Assembly (NCBI GenBank): GCA_947568835.1
Contig: OX387607.1
Coordinates: 18,875,277-18,939,276 of the forward strand
Direction of reading: 5' to 3'
DNA length: 64,000 nt
Source of the DNA: Protonemura montana
Lineage: Eukaryota; Arthropoda; Insecta; Plecoptera; Nemouridae
Numbering within the stretch: the stretch's first letter is position 1; every line of letters begins with the position of its first letter. The position numbers were made by a program, and so were the translations under genes. Positions 10,256 to 20,829 of this stretch are shown in pieces. The notes below the pieces were generated by a model. It was not told the origin of the DNA. It saw nothing but the letters and a program-made list of their open reading frames with translations, and did not search any database.

Positions 10256-11488
10256 ACGAACGGAAATATTGTTATCCGTCAGCTGGTTTCTGCGGCTTTG
10301 GCTGTGTAATGCTAAAACGGTGCGAGATATTTCCGTATCTACTCAATCAGATTCATTGAGACCGAGTCAAAAGAAACAAAATTGGTTATTTTCAGCACCG
10401 AAATTGTTTCAACTCGGAGCCTCTCTCCCTGCAAAATCTTGCAAAATCTCCGACCAGTTAACAACCCATGCAGGGTGAAGTGTTATAGCCTCTGCAGACC
10501 AACCTCTAACCTCACACTCTTGACACTACTGGAGGTCGGGTCCACCATATCCGGTAACAGAACTAACAAAAGGTTAATAGGTGAAGGTTAAGTATTTTAT
10601 TATTGTGACAGTGGACATGAGTCTAAATTGGAAGATAGTTACTTCGATAGTTACTGTAATGGTTACTGCGAGATTCATGTACAGTCAGGGACGGCTAAGA
10701 TACTTAACAAAAAGTATCTATCTGAGATATAGATTCAAGATAATTCGACAAAAATAATTTCAAGACACAAGATAATATCTTGCAGATCCTCAAGATATTT
10801 TATTTATGAAGTTGATCAGGGGGGGGGAACTGAGCTCCAGTCAAATTGGGCTCATTTGATTTCTGTGTACACTTTCAACTTCTTCAATATCATTAGAAAT
10901 AGCATCGATGCCTTCCTTATTTAAAGCGGTTCTACATGAACTGAACTGGCAATTGGAACCAGCAAAGCAATCATTGGACTGTCTCAGGTGCGGTCCATTC
11001 TCGTAACACCTATTCTTGTAACACCTACGGCTACCTGCTTACCCTTTCTGACCGCCGGTCGACCGTCGGTCGAGGGTCCCCCAACCTTTCGCGACGTCTA
11101 AAGACTGAATTTTTTTAAATCTCAAAATATTTTTGAGATATTTTGGTATTTTGGTACTCAGGTACTGGTGTAGTTCCTGCCAAGACTGAGCACATTTACA
11201 AGCAACCCGCCTAATAAGCGTGAAGTCGTTATTCTCGAACCAACCCCGTCAATCAGATGTAACTAACTCACCTATAATTTGTTCTCTTAACCTAGAAATA
11301 ATATCTCTGCGGGCGCCGCTTCTCGCCGGGACTCGGGACGGAATGAGGTAGACATTCAAATCACTTTACACGCTGTTTATTCACAGATAAGATACGCGTA
11401 ATCTCCCGACAGAAAGTGTTACATAATGCTGCGACATAATCAGTTATCACAACGCATCAAATGAATCATCTTGGCTGATCTAAGTCGG
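10256..11488. other. Intergenic stretch between genes A and B
   Basis: No coding exon, RNA gene or long repeat recognised. A run of nine G lies near 10819 and a GTCGACCGTCGGTCGA-like palindromic segment near 11056. Several short open frames lack motifs. Confidence 0.4.
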
Positions 11489-12166
11489 TCTCAAATAACC
11501 TGGATAGAGCATAGGATCCAGCCAGCTGATCTCAAATAACCTGGATAGAGCATAGGATCCAGCCAGCTGATCTCAAATAACATGGATAGAGCATAGGATC
11601 CAGCCAGCTGATCTCAAATAACATGGATAGAACATAGGATCCAGCCAGCTGATCTCAAATAACCTGGATAGAGCATAGGATCCAGCCAGCTGATCTCAAA
11701 TAACCTGGATAGAGCATAGGATCCAGCCAGCTGATCTCAAATAACCTGGATAGAGCATAGGATCCAGCCAGCTGATCTCAAATAACCTGGATAGAGCATA
11801 GGATCCAGCCAGCTGATCTCAAATAACCTGGATAGAGCATAGGATCCAGCCAGCTGATCTCTAATAACCTGGATAGAGCATTGGATCCAGCCAGCTGATC
11901 TCAAATAACCTGGATAGAGCATTGGATCCAGCCAGCTGATCTCAAATAACCTGGATAGAGCATAGGATCCAGCCAGCTGATCTCAAATAACCTGGATAGA
12001 GCATAGGATCCAGTCGGCTGATCTCTAATAACCTGGATAGAGCATAGGATCCAGTCGGCTGATCTCTAATAACCTGGATAGAGCATTGGGTCCAGCCAGC
12101 TGATCTCAAATAACCTGGATAGAGCATTGGATCCAGCCAGCTGATCTCAAATAACATGGCTAGAGC
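11489..12166 (-). repeat. 41-bp satellite, array 2 (inverted), downstream of gene B
   Basis: About 16 units of the same 41-bp repeat as in intron 2 of both CRAL-TRIO genes, but in the opposite orientation. It begins about 100 bp after the gene B stop codon. Variants include CAGTCGGCTGATCTC units at about 12010-12070. Confidence 0.95.
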
Positions 12167-12268
12167 AGGAACTCTCAAGATGGTGGACTTGGCTTCAAAG
12201 TATATCCATGACAACCGCTATCCAGATTATTTGAGTTGAGTTGTTTGTCTGTCGGTCTGTTGCTGGTT

Positions 12269-15200
12269 TCAGTCGACGTTCAGTTGTCTGAAAGATCCTT
12301 CAAGGCCAAAGAGGTCATCCTGTGTCTTTGGTTTTCCGATTCTCTTCTTCTCGTTCGACTTGTATTGTTCGTCCTCCAAGAACCAGTCCCTGTAGCTCTC
12401 GATCTTCGTCTTCCACGCGGCTGCAGACAGAGAGAGAAGTATGTATCGCTTGGCAGAGTAATCGGGAGTTCCCAGGTTCGTATCCCGGTTCGGTCGCACA
12501 TGTCAATAATCTAGTTCCGTCTCCATCCTGAGCTGAGAAGAATTGCTACAAAGATGGCTGACAAGACGTATGATGATCAAGTAATACCTATAATGTCTTC
12601 GATGGCTCCAGCCTCTCCCCCGTATTCTAGAGGAAGGTTCTTCTGAGGGATTTGCTTGTACATCGCCTCCATGTCGTCTCCATGAACGTGAAGCTGCAAC
12701 AGTGGCAGAAAGGAGTCAACAGCAGCCAACGTTACCCGATCTCAGCAACGTCAAGCTTAACTTGGAGCATCTTACTAATTTTCTGATAATTTCAAACGCT
12801 TAAAAGAAAATACTGGTAGATAAAAGAACAAATATCCAAGGTCCAAGATACAATTAAAGAAGGCACTGATCCGTCATATGAAACAATTTTTATTTGTGTC
12901 AAAACCGATTTCATCAAAATCTGACTAAACTTGGTTTTCACTCGGGTTAGATTTAAAATATGATATTCTCAACGACATTTCGCAAATTTAAAGCAAGTCA
13001 ATTTAGGTACTTCATAATTTAAACCAGAAAAAGATGTTCATTTAGCGCAGAGATGAAATCAAATGGAAATGTTTTGTAAAATTCGTAACGGTTTTAAGTC
13101 TGGTACTCTTTGCTATGAACTCGATGAGCGGTTTGAAATTTAAACGGAGATTATTGACAGCTACAAAAGACATTTCGTTTGATGTTCACGAACAGTGACT
13201 TCTTGAATTTAATTAACCTGAAAGTTTTTAGTAAGGATACTGCTATATATTGTAAAGTAGATTCTTTAATGTGCAGGTTTGGTTCCGGATCTCAGGACCT
13301 AGGTTATGTCCCAGGGCAATATTTGAGTCCTAATCTGGCCATCGGGTCTGCCCTCAGGGCATAGGGAACTGGCAAAAAGGCAAAAGACTTCAACAAGTCA
13401 TAAGGGCATTTAAATCACTTTACTTTCTTCGCATTTTCTAAGTACTCTTGGTTGTGGTCTCATTAGAGGCTTGTGGAAAGGGCATCTGACAAAATTCGAG
13501 AAACTTTTTTTAATATATACCTACTTATCTTAGACAAAAAGCAAAGTGGCCATCCCTCGAAACCAACAGCGGCCGTTAGGCAGCGGGTACTGCTAGTTAT
13601 CTTATTATATAAAAAAAAAAACAAGCCACATTTCAACAAAGTTTTGCTCGACGTTAGTTAAATCGGTTCCTGAAGAACTTGAGATGATTCTCCCACAGAA
13701 GTCTGAAAGTCTGTAAGCTGACCTAGTGTCATTCCTTAGACAAATCTGGATTTGTTACTGACGAGCGTCTGGATCGTGTTAAACTGGACTCACCCGTTTC
13801 CTGAGCTTTTCTTTGATGAAAGTCTGCATCAGGTTGAATATTGTGTAGAATGCACTGTTCACGTGCACGTAGTGAATTCCCTGGGGTCGAACCGGATACG
13901 CTTCCTGGAACACAAGAGTCACACAAATCAACAATGAGTCATCCCATGAGCGAATCATTCCGTTCTTGCGATGGATTGATGTCAGGAAGTTGATTCGCCT
14001 TCACCTTTTTTTCCTCAAGAATCCAAAGAACGACATAATATTTTATATTATTTAATCAGGGTTTTAATCGAGGTTTTAATCGGGGTTGGTATAAACTGTT
14101 TAATCAGATAAAAGAAGATTTTTTAGCGCAACTGAAAAACTGGAAAATGGACGTTTTTTTTTTTAAATGGTTGACTTTTAAACTTCGGTGATCTCACGAG
14201 GACCGGTGTTTCCAACACGCCAAACCGTTCAGTGGTCACCCATCCAATACCTGACCCAGCGCAGTGTTGTTTAACTTCAGTGATCTCACGAGGACCGGTG
14301 TTTCCAACACGCCAAACCATTCGGTGGTCACCCATCCAATACCTGACCCAGCACAGTGTTGCTTAACTTCGGTGATCTCACGAGGACCGGTGTTTCCAAC
14401 ACGCTAAACCGTTCGGTGGTCACCCATCCAATACCTGACCCAGCGCAGTGTTGCTTAACTTCAGTGATCGCACGAGGACCGGTGTTTCCAACACGCCAAA
14501 CCGTTCGGTGGTCATCCATCCAATACCTGACCCAGCGCAGTGTTGCTTAACTTCGGTGATCGCACGAGGACCGGTGTTTCCAACACGTCAAACCATTCGG
14601 TGGTCACCCATCCAATACCTGACCCAGCGCAGTGTTGCTTAACTTCGGCAATCGCACGAGGACCGGTGTTTCCAACAAGCTAAACCGTTCGGTGGTCATC
14701 CATCCAATACCTGACCCAGCGCAGTGTTGCTTAACTTCGGTGATCTCACGAGGACCGGTGTTTCCAACACGCCAAACCATTCGGTGGTCACCCATCCAAT
14801 ACCTGACCCAGCGCAGTGTTGCTTAACTTCGGTGATCTCACGAGGACCGGTGTTTCCAACACGTCAAACCGTTCGGTGGTCACCCATCCAATACCTGACC
14901 CAGCGCAGTGTTGCTTAACTTCGGTGATCTCACGAGGACCGGTGTTTCCAACACGCCAAACCGTTCGGGGGTCACCCATCCAATACCTGACTCAGCGCAG
15001 TGTTGCTTAACTTCGGTGATCTCACGAGGACCAGTGTTTTCAACACGCCAAACCATTCGGTGGTCACCCATCCAATACCTGACTCAGCGCAGTGTTGCTT
15101 AACTTCGGTGATCTCACGAGGACCAGTGTTTTCAACACGCCAAACCATTCGGTGGTCACCCATCCAATACCTGACTCAGCGCAGTGTTGCTTAACTTCGG

Positions 15201-17491
15201 TGATCTCACGAGGACCGGTGTTTCCAACACGCCAAACCATTCGGTGGTCACCCATCCAATACCTGACTCAGCGCAGTGTTGCTTAACTTCGGTGATCTCA
15301 CGAGGACCGGTGTTTCCAACACGCCAAACCGTTCGGTGGTCACCCATCCAATACCTGGCCCAACGCAGTGTTGCTTAACCTTAATGACCTCTTGACTTAT
15401 TAGAACTTCTCAGAGATGTACCTGGAAGATTGTCATCATCTTCTTCGCGAGAGACGGTGTCATCTGCATCATGTGTTGCAGAGTTGCACCCTTGAAATCC
15501 ATCAAATTCATGTCTCCCGAGATTATGTAGTCGTCATCCTCCAGCAGCATGATGTCTATCATCATGAAGTTAGCCTTCATCAGATTCTCGATCTTCATCT
15601 TGCTCGGGTCTCCTACCATTCTGCCGAGGATCACGCGTCGACCACCCTCGTCCAAGTTCGGGAGGGGCAAGTGGTTTCTGTGTAAGACAAACATATTTTT
15701 TTTCATTCTCGTTCTCACCAGAGACTGGCTGGCTGGCTGGTACCAGCTGGCTGGATCCTATGCTCTATCCAGGTTATTTGAGATCAGCTGGCTGGATCCT
15801 ATGCTCTATCCAGGTTATTTGAGATCAGCTGGCTGGATCCTATGCTCTATCCAGGTTATTTGAGATCAGCTGTCTGGATCCTATGCTCTATCCAGGTTAT
15901 TTGAGATCAGCTGGCTGGATCCTATGCTCTATCCAGATTATTTGAGATCAGCTGGCTGGATCCTATGCTCTATCCAGGTTATTTGAGATCAGCTGGCTGG
16001 ATCCCATGCTCTATCCAGGTTATTTGAAATAAGCTGGCTGGTACCTATGCTCTATCTAGTGTTTATTGAAATCAGCTGGCTGGATCCTATGCTCTATCCA
16101 GGTTATTTGAGATCAGCTGGCTGGATCCTATGCTCTATCCAGGTTATTTGAGATCAGCTGGCTGGATCCCATGCTCTTTCCAGGTTATTTGAGATCAGCT
16201 GGCTGGATCCTATGCTCTATCCAGGTTATTTGAGATCAGCTGGCTGGATCCTATGCTCTATCCAGGTTATTTGAGATCAGCTGGCTGGATCCTATGCTCT
16301 ATCCAGGTTATTTGAGATCAGCTTGCTGGATCCTATGCTCTATCCAGGTTATTTGAGATCAGCTGGCTGGATCCTATGCTCTATCCAGGTTATTTGAGAT
16401 CAGCTGGCTGGATCCTATGCTCTATCCAGGTTATTTGAGATCAGCTGGCTGGATCCTATGCTCTATCCAGGTTATTTGAGATCAGCTGGCTGGATCCTAT
16501 GCTCTATCCAGGTTATTTGAGATCAGCTGGCTGGATCTCATGCTCTATCCAGGTTATTTGAAATCAGCTGGCTGGTATTTATCTCTATCTAGTGTTTATT
16601 GAGATCAGAGGTCTCCACCAGTCGTTTGTCCAAAAAAGCAAATTTAAGATAACTGATATATTTTTTGTACAAGTTGCGTGATTCGGACCACCTAACCGAA
16701 CCTACGTAATGTGACCTTAAATCTGCAGTACTCACCCCAACTTCAGCACTTCCTGAATCTCGGGCAACATCGGGTCTCGGTTGGTGAAAAACTCAGGACA
16801 CAAGGTCCTCATCGTGTAGTACATTTCAAGCTTCTCCTTGGTTCGTTCCAGACTGAACTTGCATCCGCGGAGAAACGTCAGCAGCCACTGGTCATCTGCA
16901 AGGTAACGGACCGTTAGTATCATTGCCACCCTTCCCGTTGACCGCAGTGGCGCAACCTGGTAGTTTGCGCTGATGTCAATATTTCCATCATACCAGGTGC
17001 ACTTAATGCACAGATGACACTTTATGCACTTGATAAGTGTCTGAATCGATCATGAAAATAGGTGACTTGTAATTGGAATCTGCTGCCTTTGCTAACCAAC
17101 TAACCTAACCTAACCTAACCTAACCTAACCTAACCTAACATAACCTAACCTAACCTAACCTAACCTAACCTAACCTAACCTAACCTAACCTAACCTAACA
17201 TAACCTAACCTAACCTAACCTAACCTAACCTAACCTAACCTAACCTAACCTAACCTAACCTAACCTAACCTAACCTAACCTAACCTAACCTAACCTAACC
17301 TAACATAACCTAACCTAACCTAACCTAACCGAACCTAACCTACCTGTCCTGGCATGTAGATGAGGCTGCTTCTTGAGCCACTGTTTAATGTGGTCGATGT
17401 CCTGTGCTGTGCGCGTCGGGTCTTCTCCAAGCTCAGTCTTGGCTACCTCCTGTAGCCTGGCGGACAACGGTCGAACCTTCAACGAGCTCAT
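12269..17491 (-). CDS. CRAL-TRIO / alpha-tocopherol transfer protein-like, gene B (complete, 6 exons, 310 aa)
   Basis: Probable cytosolic lipid-transfer protein, tandem paralogue of gene A. Exons on the minus strand: 17491-17344, 16895-16736, 15677-15422, 13904-13794, 12693-12588 and 12420-12269. They sum to 933 nt, that is 310 residues plus TGA, normal for the family. All introns are GT-AG. CRAL-TRIO-N: residues about 25-95 (KKQPHLHARTDDQWLLTFLR, GCKFSLERTKEKLEMYY). Lipid-binding core: about 105-265 (DPSKMK, IDIMLLEDDDY, QMTPSLAKKMM, IHYVHVNSAFYTIFNLM, KEKLRKR, LHVHGDD, LPLEYGGEAGAIEDI). The C-terminus ends DDLFGLEGSFRQLNVD, typical of arthropod TTPA-like proteins. The start ATG follows a possible 5'UTR acceptor (CTCCTTGCAG, 8 nt before it). 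No stop or frameshift, so it looks functional. Which lipid it binds is unknown. Confidence 0.93.
12448..12512 (+). repeat. tRNA-like 3' half (SINE fragment) next to the gene B exon 6 acceptor
   Basis: Contains CCCAGGTTCGTATCCCGGTT followed by CGGTCGCACA, a T-arm and B-box plus acceptor-like end. A near copy is at 24545-24585. It lies about 25 bases upstream of the last splice acceptor of gene B (12421), so intron 5 (167 bp) is partly SINE-derived. Confidence 0.6.
12700..13790. other. Gene B intron 4, nothing recognised
   Basis: AT-rich intron sequence without supported features. A fragment with TTATTGACAGCTACAAAAGA (about 13151-13170) recalls the 400-bp repeat family at 2.5-3.4 kb and 48 kb. 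Confidence 0.45.
14181..15380 (-). repeat. 92-bp satellite derived from a 5S rRNA gene (13 units) in gene B intron 3
   Basis: Thirteen units of exactly 92 bp. Read on the minus strand each unit follows a 5S rRNA from about nt 26 to the 3' end: ACACCGGTCCTCGT, GATCACCGAAGTTAAGCA, then GGGTCAGGTATTGGATGGGT, GACC, and GGCGTGTTGG. These correspond to the A box, intermediate element and C box of the 5S internal promoter. Units join head to tail with no spacer and lack the first ~25 nt of 5S, so they are not ordinary 5S genes. The array starts about 40 bp after the exon 3 donor and shares the 5S strand with gene B. Confidence 0.9.
15735..16612 (+). repeat. 41-bp satellite, array 3 (in gene B intron 2)
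   Basis: About 21 units of the 41-bp repeat, same orientation as array 1 in the matching intron of gene A. It starts about 60 bp from the exon 3 acceptor (15678). Two degenerate units with TAGTGTTTATTGA occur near 16055 and 16590. Confidence 0.95.
17092..17343 (-). repeat. Interstitial arthropod telomere repeat (TTAGG)n
   Basis: About 49 copies of CCTAA (TTAGG on the minus strand) with four or five single-base variants (TAACATAACC, CCGAACC). Its minus-strand start is the gene B exon 1 donor itself: the intron begins GTAGGTTAGG. It makes up the first half of intron 1. Confidence 0.95.
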
Positions 17492-17573
17492 CGCTACTGC
17501 AAGGAGAAAACTATTTGAGCAGTTTGTCTCAAAAAGTTGACAACCACACAACTCAGAGATTCATACAGTGATT

Positions 17574-17645
17574 ATTGGTGTTTACCAACGCACTGCTTTG
17601 ACATCTAGGCATGTGGCACTGGTCTAATGGCGTCGGTGAATGAGA
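17574..17645 (-). promoter_or_regulatory. Conserved upstream block of gene B (shared with gene A)
   Basis: Identical over 35 nt (about 17611-17645) to the block upstream of gene A, and similar for another 35 nt. Here it is only about 120-155 bp upstream of the start codon. A core promoter or 5'UTR is the simplest reading; a possible 5'UTR splice acceptor lies between it and the ATG. Confidence 0.5.
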
Positions 17646-18267
17646 GATTGAAGGCTTAGAGAATTTTTGCTAAATCAGCCACTCTGCTAAATAGCAATAT
17701 GGCCGCCTAAAATTGTTGACCTAGCTTAAGTGTTTGTGAAAAATTTGTGTTTAAACGCCAAGCACATTGGAAGAAGGACATCCCTGTAGAGATTAGCGGG
17801 AAGGAATACAACTCCGTTACATTCGAACGTCAAAAGTTGAATGACGCACTGGATTTGTACCTACTTGTAATTGCTGTGACAAAAAGCACAGTAACACAGC
17901 GAACTAAATGGTCACCTCCCACTTTGAGTTTCACAACTGTACCGCTGTATAAAGAAGGCTTTGACTCAGCTGTCACTTCTGTTTTCAGAAGAGTCGTAAT
18001 GAGGTCCTCGGTAATTAGATAACCACGAAACCAATGTTTAATTTCACTCGTTGCTAATTCAACAAGGTGGCAGTGAAGTAGCGATGGTTGTTGACCACCT
18101 ACACGGGCTCATGATCTGAACACAGAGCACTCAACAAACGTCCTGCCTCGGCAGTTGGTCAAAACAGAACGTCCGCCATTATTTTTGAAATTATTATCCG
18201 TGATCGGATGACATGAGCACAGCGCACAAAAAAGTTGGAATAATTCAACATTGCTAAATGCTTCGCT
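17646..18267. other. Upstream of gene B, no gene supported
   Basis: A plus-strand open frame of 91 codons (17747-18022) reads through ordinary-looking sequence (HWKKDIPVEISGKEYNSV) but has no motif I recognise and no clear start context or partners. I leave it unassigned. Confidence 0.35.
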
Positions 18268-19064
18268 TTTGTGCTATGAACGTTATGTTAATGGTATGCA
18301 GTCCCATATGATAACCAAGTTTTATGATCCTTGTGTGCTATGCTTGTGCTTATTGCTATGTCAATTGTGTGCAGTCCCATATGATAACCAAGTTTTAAGA
18401 TCCTTGTGTGCTATGCTTGTGCTTATTGCTCTGTCAATTGTGTGCAGTCCCATATGATAACCAAGTTTTAAAATCCTTGTGTGCTATGCTTGTGCTTATT
18501 GCTATGTCAATTGTGTGCAGTCCTATATGATTACCAAGTTTTTAAAACCCTTGTGTGCTTTGCTTGTGCTTATTGCTATGTCAATTGTGTGCAGTCCCAT
18601 ATGATAACCAAGTTTTAAGATCCTTGTGTGCTATGTTTGTGCTTATTGCTATGTCAATTGTGTGAAGTCCCATATGATAACCAAGTTTTAAGATCCTTGT
18701 GTGCTATGCTTGTGCTTATTGCTATGTCAATTGTGTGCAGTCCCATATGATAACCAAGTTTTAAGATTCTTGTGTGCTGTGCTTATGCTTATTGCTATGT
18801 CAATTGTGTGCAGTCCCATATGATAACCAAGTTTTAAGATCCTTGTGTGCTATGCTTGTGCTTATTGCTATGTCAATTGTGTGCAGTCCCATATGATAAC
18901 CAAGTTTTAAGATCCTTGTGTGCTATGCTTGTGCTTATTGCTATGTCAATTGTGTGCAGTCCCATATGATAACCAAGTTTTAAGATCCTTGCGTGCTATG
19001 CTTGTGCTTATTGCTATGTCAATTGTGTGCAGTCCCATATGATAACCAATTTTTAAGATACTTG
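18268..19064 (+). repeat. 73-bp satellite, array 1
   Basis: About 11 units of a 73-bp repeat (TTGTGTGCAGTCCCATATGA, TAACCAAGTTTTAAGATCCT, TGTGTGCTATGCTTGTGC, TTATTGCTATGTCAA). The same repeat in opposite orientation is at 30785-31600. A degenerate (TTGTGC)n tract follows to 19112. Confidence 0.95.
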
Positions 19065-19112
19065 TGCTTGTGCTTGTGCTTGTGCTAGTGCTTATGTTTG
19101 TGCTTGTGCTAA
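19065..19112 (+). repeat. Degenerate hexamer tract (TTGTGC)n
   Basis: Repeats of TTGTGC, CTAGTGC and TTATGT at the end of the 73-bp array. The hexamer is also part of the 73-bp unit, so this is probably local slippage. Confidence 0.8.
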
Positions 19113-19789
19113 TAGCCATGTCAACAGTAAGTATTCCTGTAGTGGTACCTACGTTTCAGAGTTGATGCAGTAATGTCACTCAGAAGTATCGAAGTGTCAG
19201 CTGCAGCCGCTGTTGACCTGGTGTTAATTGAAATGTAATGCCAAAGATAAGATCGCTGTTATTAAAATGACTCGCTGTTTTAAATGCACTATCAGGTTTG
19301 CTATCAGTGCTTGGCTATCAGCAGATAGGTAAATCGAGGTAACCACGATATCTTGTTTTTAATTCAATCCACAAGCTACACTTCATTTGCTTCACGTGCT
19401 GAGCGCCAGGCTGCGTTGCGCCAAATTTATTCTTATTTCCCCTTTTGGGTTTTGTGCATGCGAATTTCTATTGATATTGAATTTAAAAAATTAAACTTTC
19501 TATTTAATTGCAATCTTCCCTAATTTTGACAAAAAGAAAAACTTAAGAAAAACCTTAAGAAAAACTTGCGATGATTGAAGCATGAGTGATCAGATGACAG
19601 TCATTCAGGATGCAAACGTTGTTGTTCAAACGTTTTCAGATACTTACACTAACTTATCTTCTAAATTAACTTCGGTTCTTGAGTGAAATTTCTTCTGTTC
19701 GAGGAGGATTTCCACGCTAAGTTCCATTTTAAGTTTAGTGAGGACGGACTTGACATGAGTCGAGGCACCATGGCGTGGCTAGATGGTTT
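19113..19789. other. No gene recognised
   Basis: Unique-looking AT-rich sequence. Nothing supported. Confidence 0.35.
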
Positions 19790-20001
19790 AGGTCTCTCTT
19801 CATTTGGCATGCCGACCTGATGGAGGGAGTAATCCACCCTTTGGATGACTTTCCGATAGAGTTTTCCTTGGGTTTCTTTGGATCGTAGGAAAGCTTCATA
19901 TTTTCCGTCTGCAGTGGAAGACGCAAGGACTGGACCCCTGTCAACTTCGGATAACTCGCTGTTAAATTATTGGATTTGAGCATCACTGTACCTTCTCGCA
20001 A
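19790..20001 (-). mobile_element. Non-LTR retrotransposon fragment (linker between endonuclease and RT)
   Basis: The minus-strand frame includes GWITPSIRSACQMKRDLNH, resembling the W(I/M)T..I motif that joins endonuclease and reverse transcriptase in jockey/CR1-type LINEs. It abuts a plus-strand RT fragment, so the region is rearranged. Confidence 0.5.
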
Positions 20002-20034
20002 ATCTGGTGGGGCGTTTGTTTGGATCCTTGGTAG

Positions 20035-20690
20035 TTGTTAGCCAGCTCCAAAGTAGTGCAATTTGCTGACGATGCCACTGCCATAATCCAACCATCCACG
20101 CTTCTAGCCCTGGAGGACGACCTCAACTATATGACACCAAATTTAACTAACTGGTTCACCCAGAACATGCTAGAACTGAATCACTCGAAAACCCAGTACG
20201 TTGTATTCTCACCAAGAGGTGAATGTTAACTACCATGCGAAAGTATACCGACAGTGCCGTCAACCAAATTCCTAGGGTTAACCATAGATAGTCAGCTGAA
20301 GTGGACCCCCCACATTACGGAGCTGGTAACCAAAATTGCAAGAGCCAGCTACGTCATCAGGACCCTCACCAGGATATGTGATGCAGGCACGGTCCGCGTA
20401 GCCTACTTTGCGCTGGTGCACACAAACTTAACAAACACAGAAGACTCTACGGCCTTATTTTTCTAAAAGCCACTACACAGAGCGATAATCATAAGGAATA
20501 GGAATAGGAATAATATATTTGCTAAGTCTTCTAAATTCAATACAGTATTAACTAAAGGAACTAGTGATTATAAGAAATTGTCAAAGGAAATTAGGAATAT
20601 AAAAACTGTAAATAACTTTAATACTAAATTGTACAAGAAATTTAAAGAGGATGAAGAAAAAAATGTAATGTAAAATTGTTATTTTATTTT
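20035..20690 (+). mobile_element. LINE reverse transcriptase 3' fragment, broken
   Basis: The frame holds VVQFADDATAII (RT catalytic FADD box), then NHSKTQYVVFS, a break, and STKFLGLTIDSQLKWTPHI. After a further break the C-terminal tail continues to a TAA near 20690. It is the same family as the minus-strand copy that follows (KIIQFADDTTAIV, YAIRTLARKFDAATVRTAYF). Truncated at its 5' end and carrying stops, so not active. Confidence 0.8.
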
Positions 20691-20829
20691 ATTTATTTTT
20701 ATTTTTGTTATTGCTTAGCACATTACATTTCTATAATATAATATTAACCTTGTCACAATTTTAATTCATTCAGCTAGATTAATGATGAACAATTAATTAC
20801 ATACATTAATTACCTAAATACTAGTTAAC

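Noticed and set aside
11737-12214. Open frames of 61 and 90 codons in the 41-bp array
   Set aside because: The repeat length gives a periodic frame (ISWLDPMLYPGYLR); no gene context.
14123-15378. Many 63-64-codon open frames on both strands in the 92-bp array
   Set aside because: They repeat every 92 bp and arise from the satellite unit alone.
14181-15380. Functional 5S rRNA gene cluster
   Set aside because: Units lack the first ~25 nt of 5S, have no spacers or T-run terminators, and differ from the conserved 5S at several places.
18268-19064. CRISPR-like array
   Set aside because: The whole 73-bp unit is repeated without unique spacers, and the genome is eukaryotic. The same holds for the 41-, 46-, 47- and 52-bp arrays.
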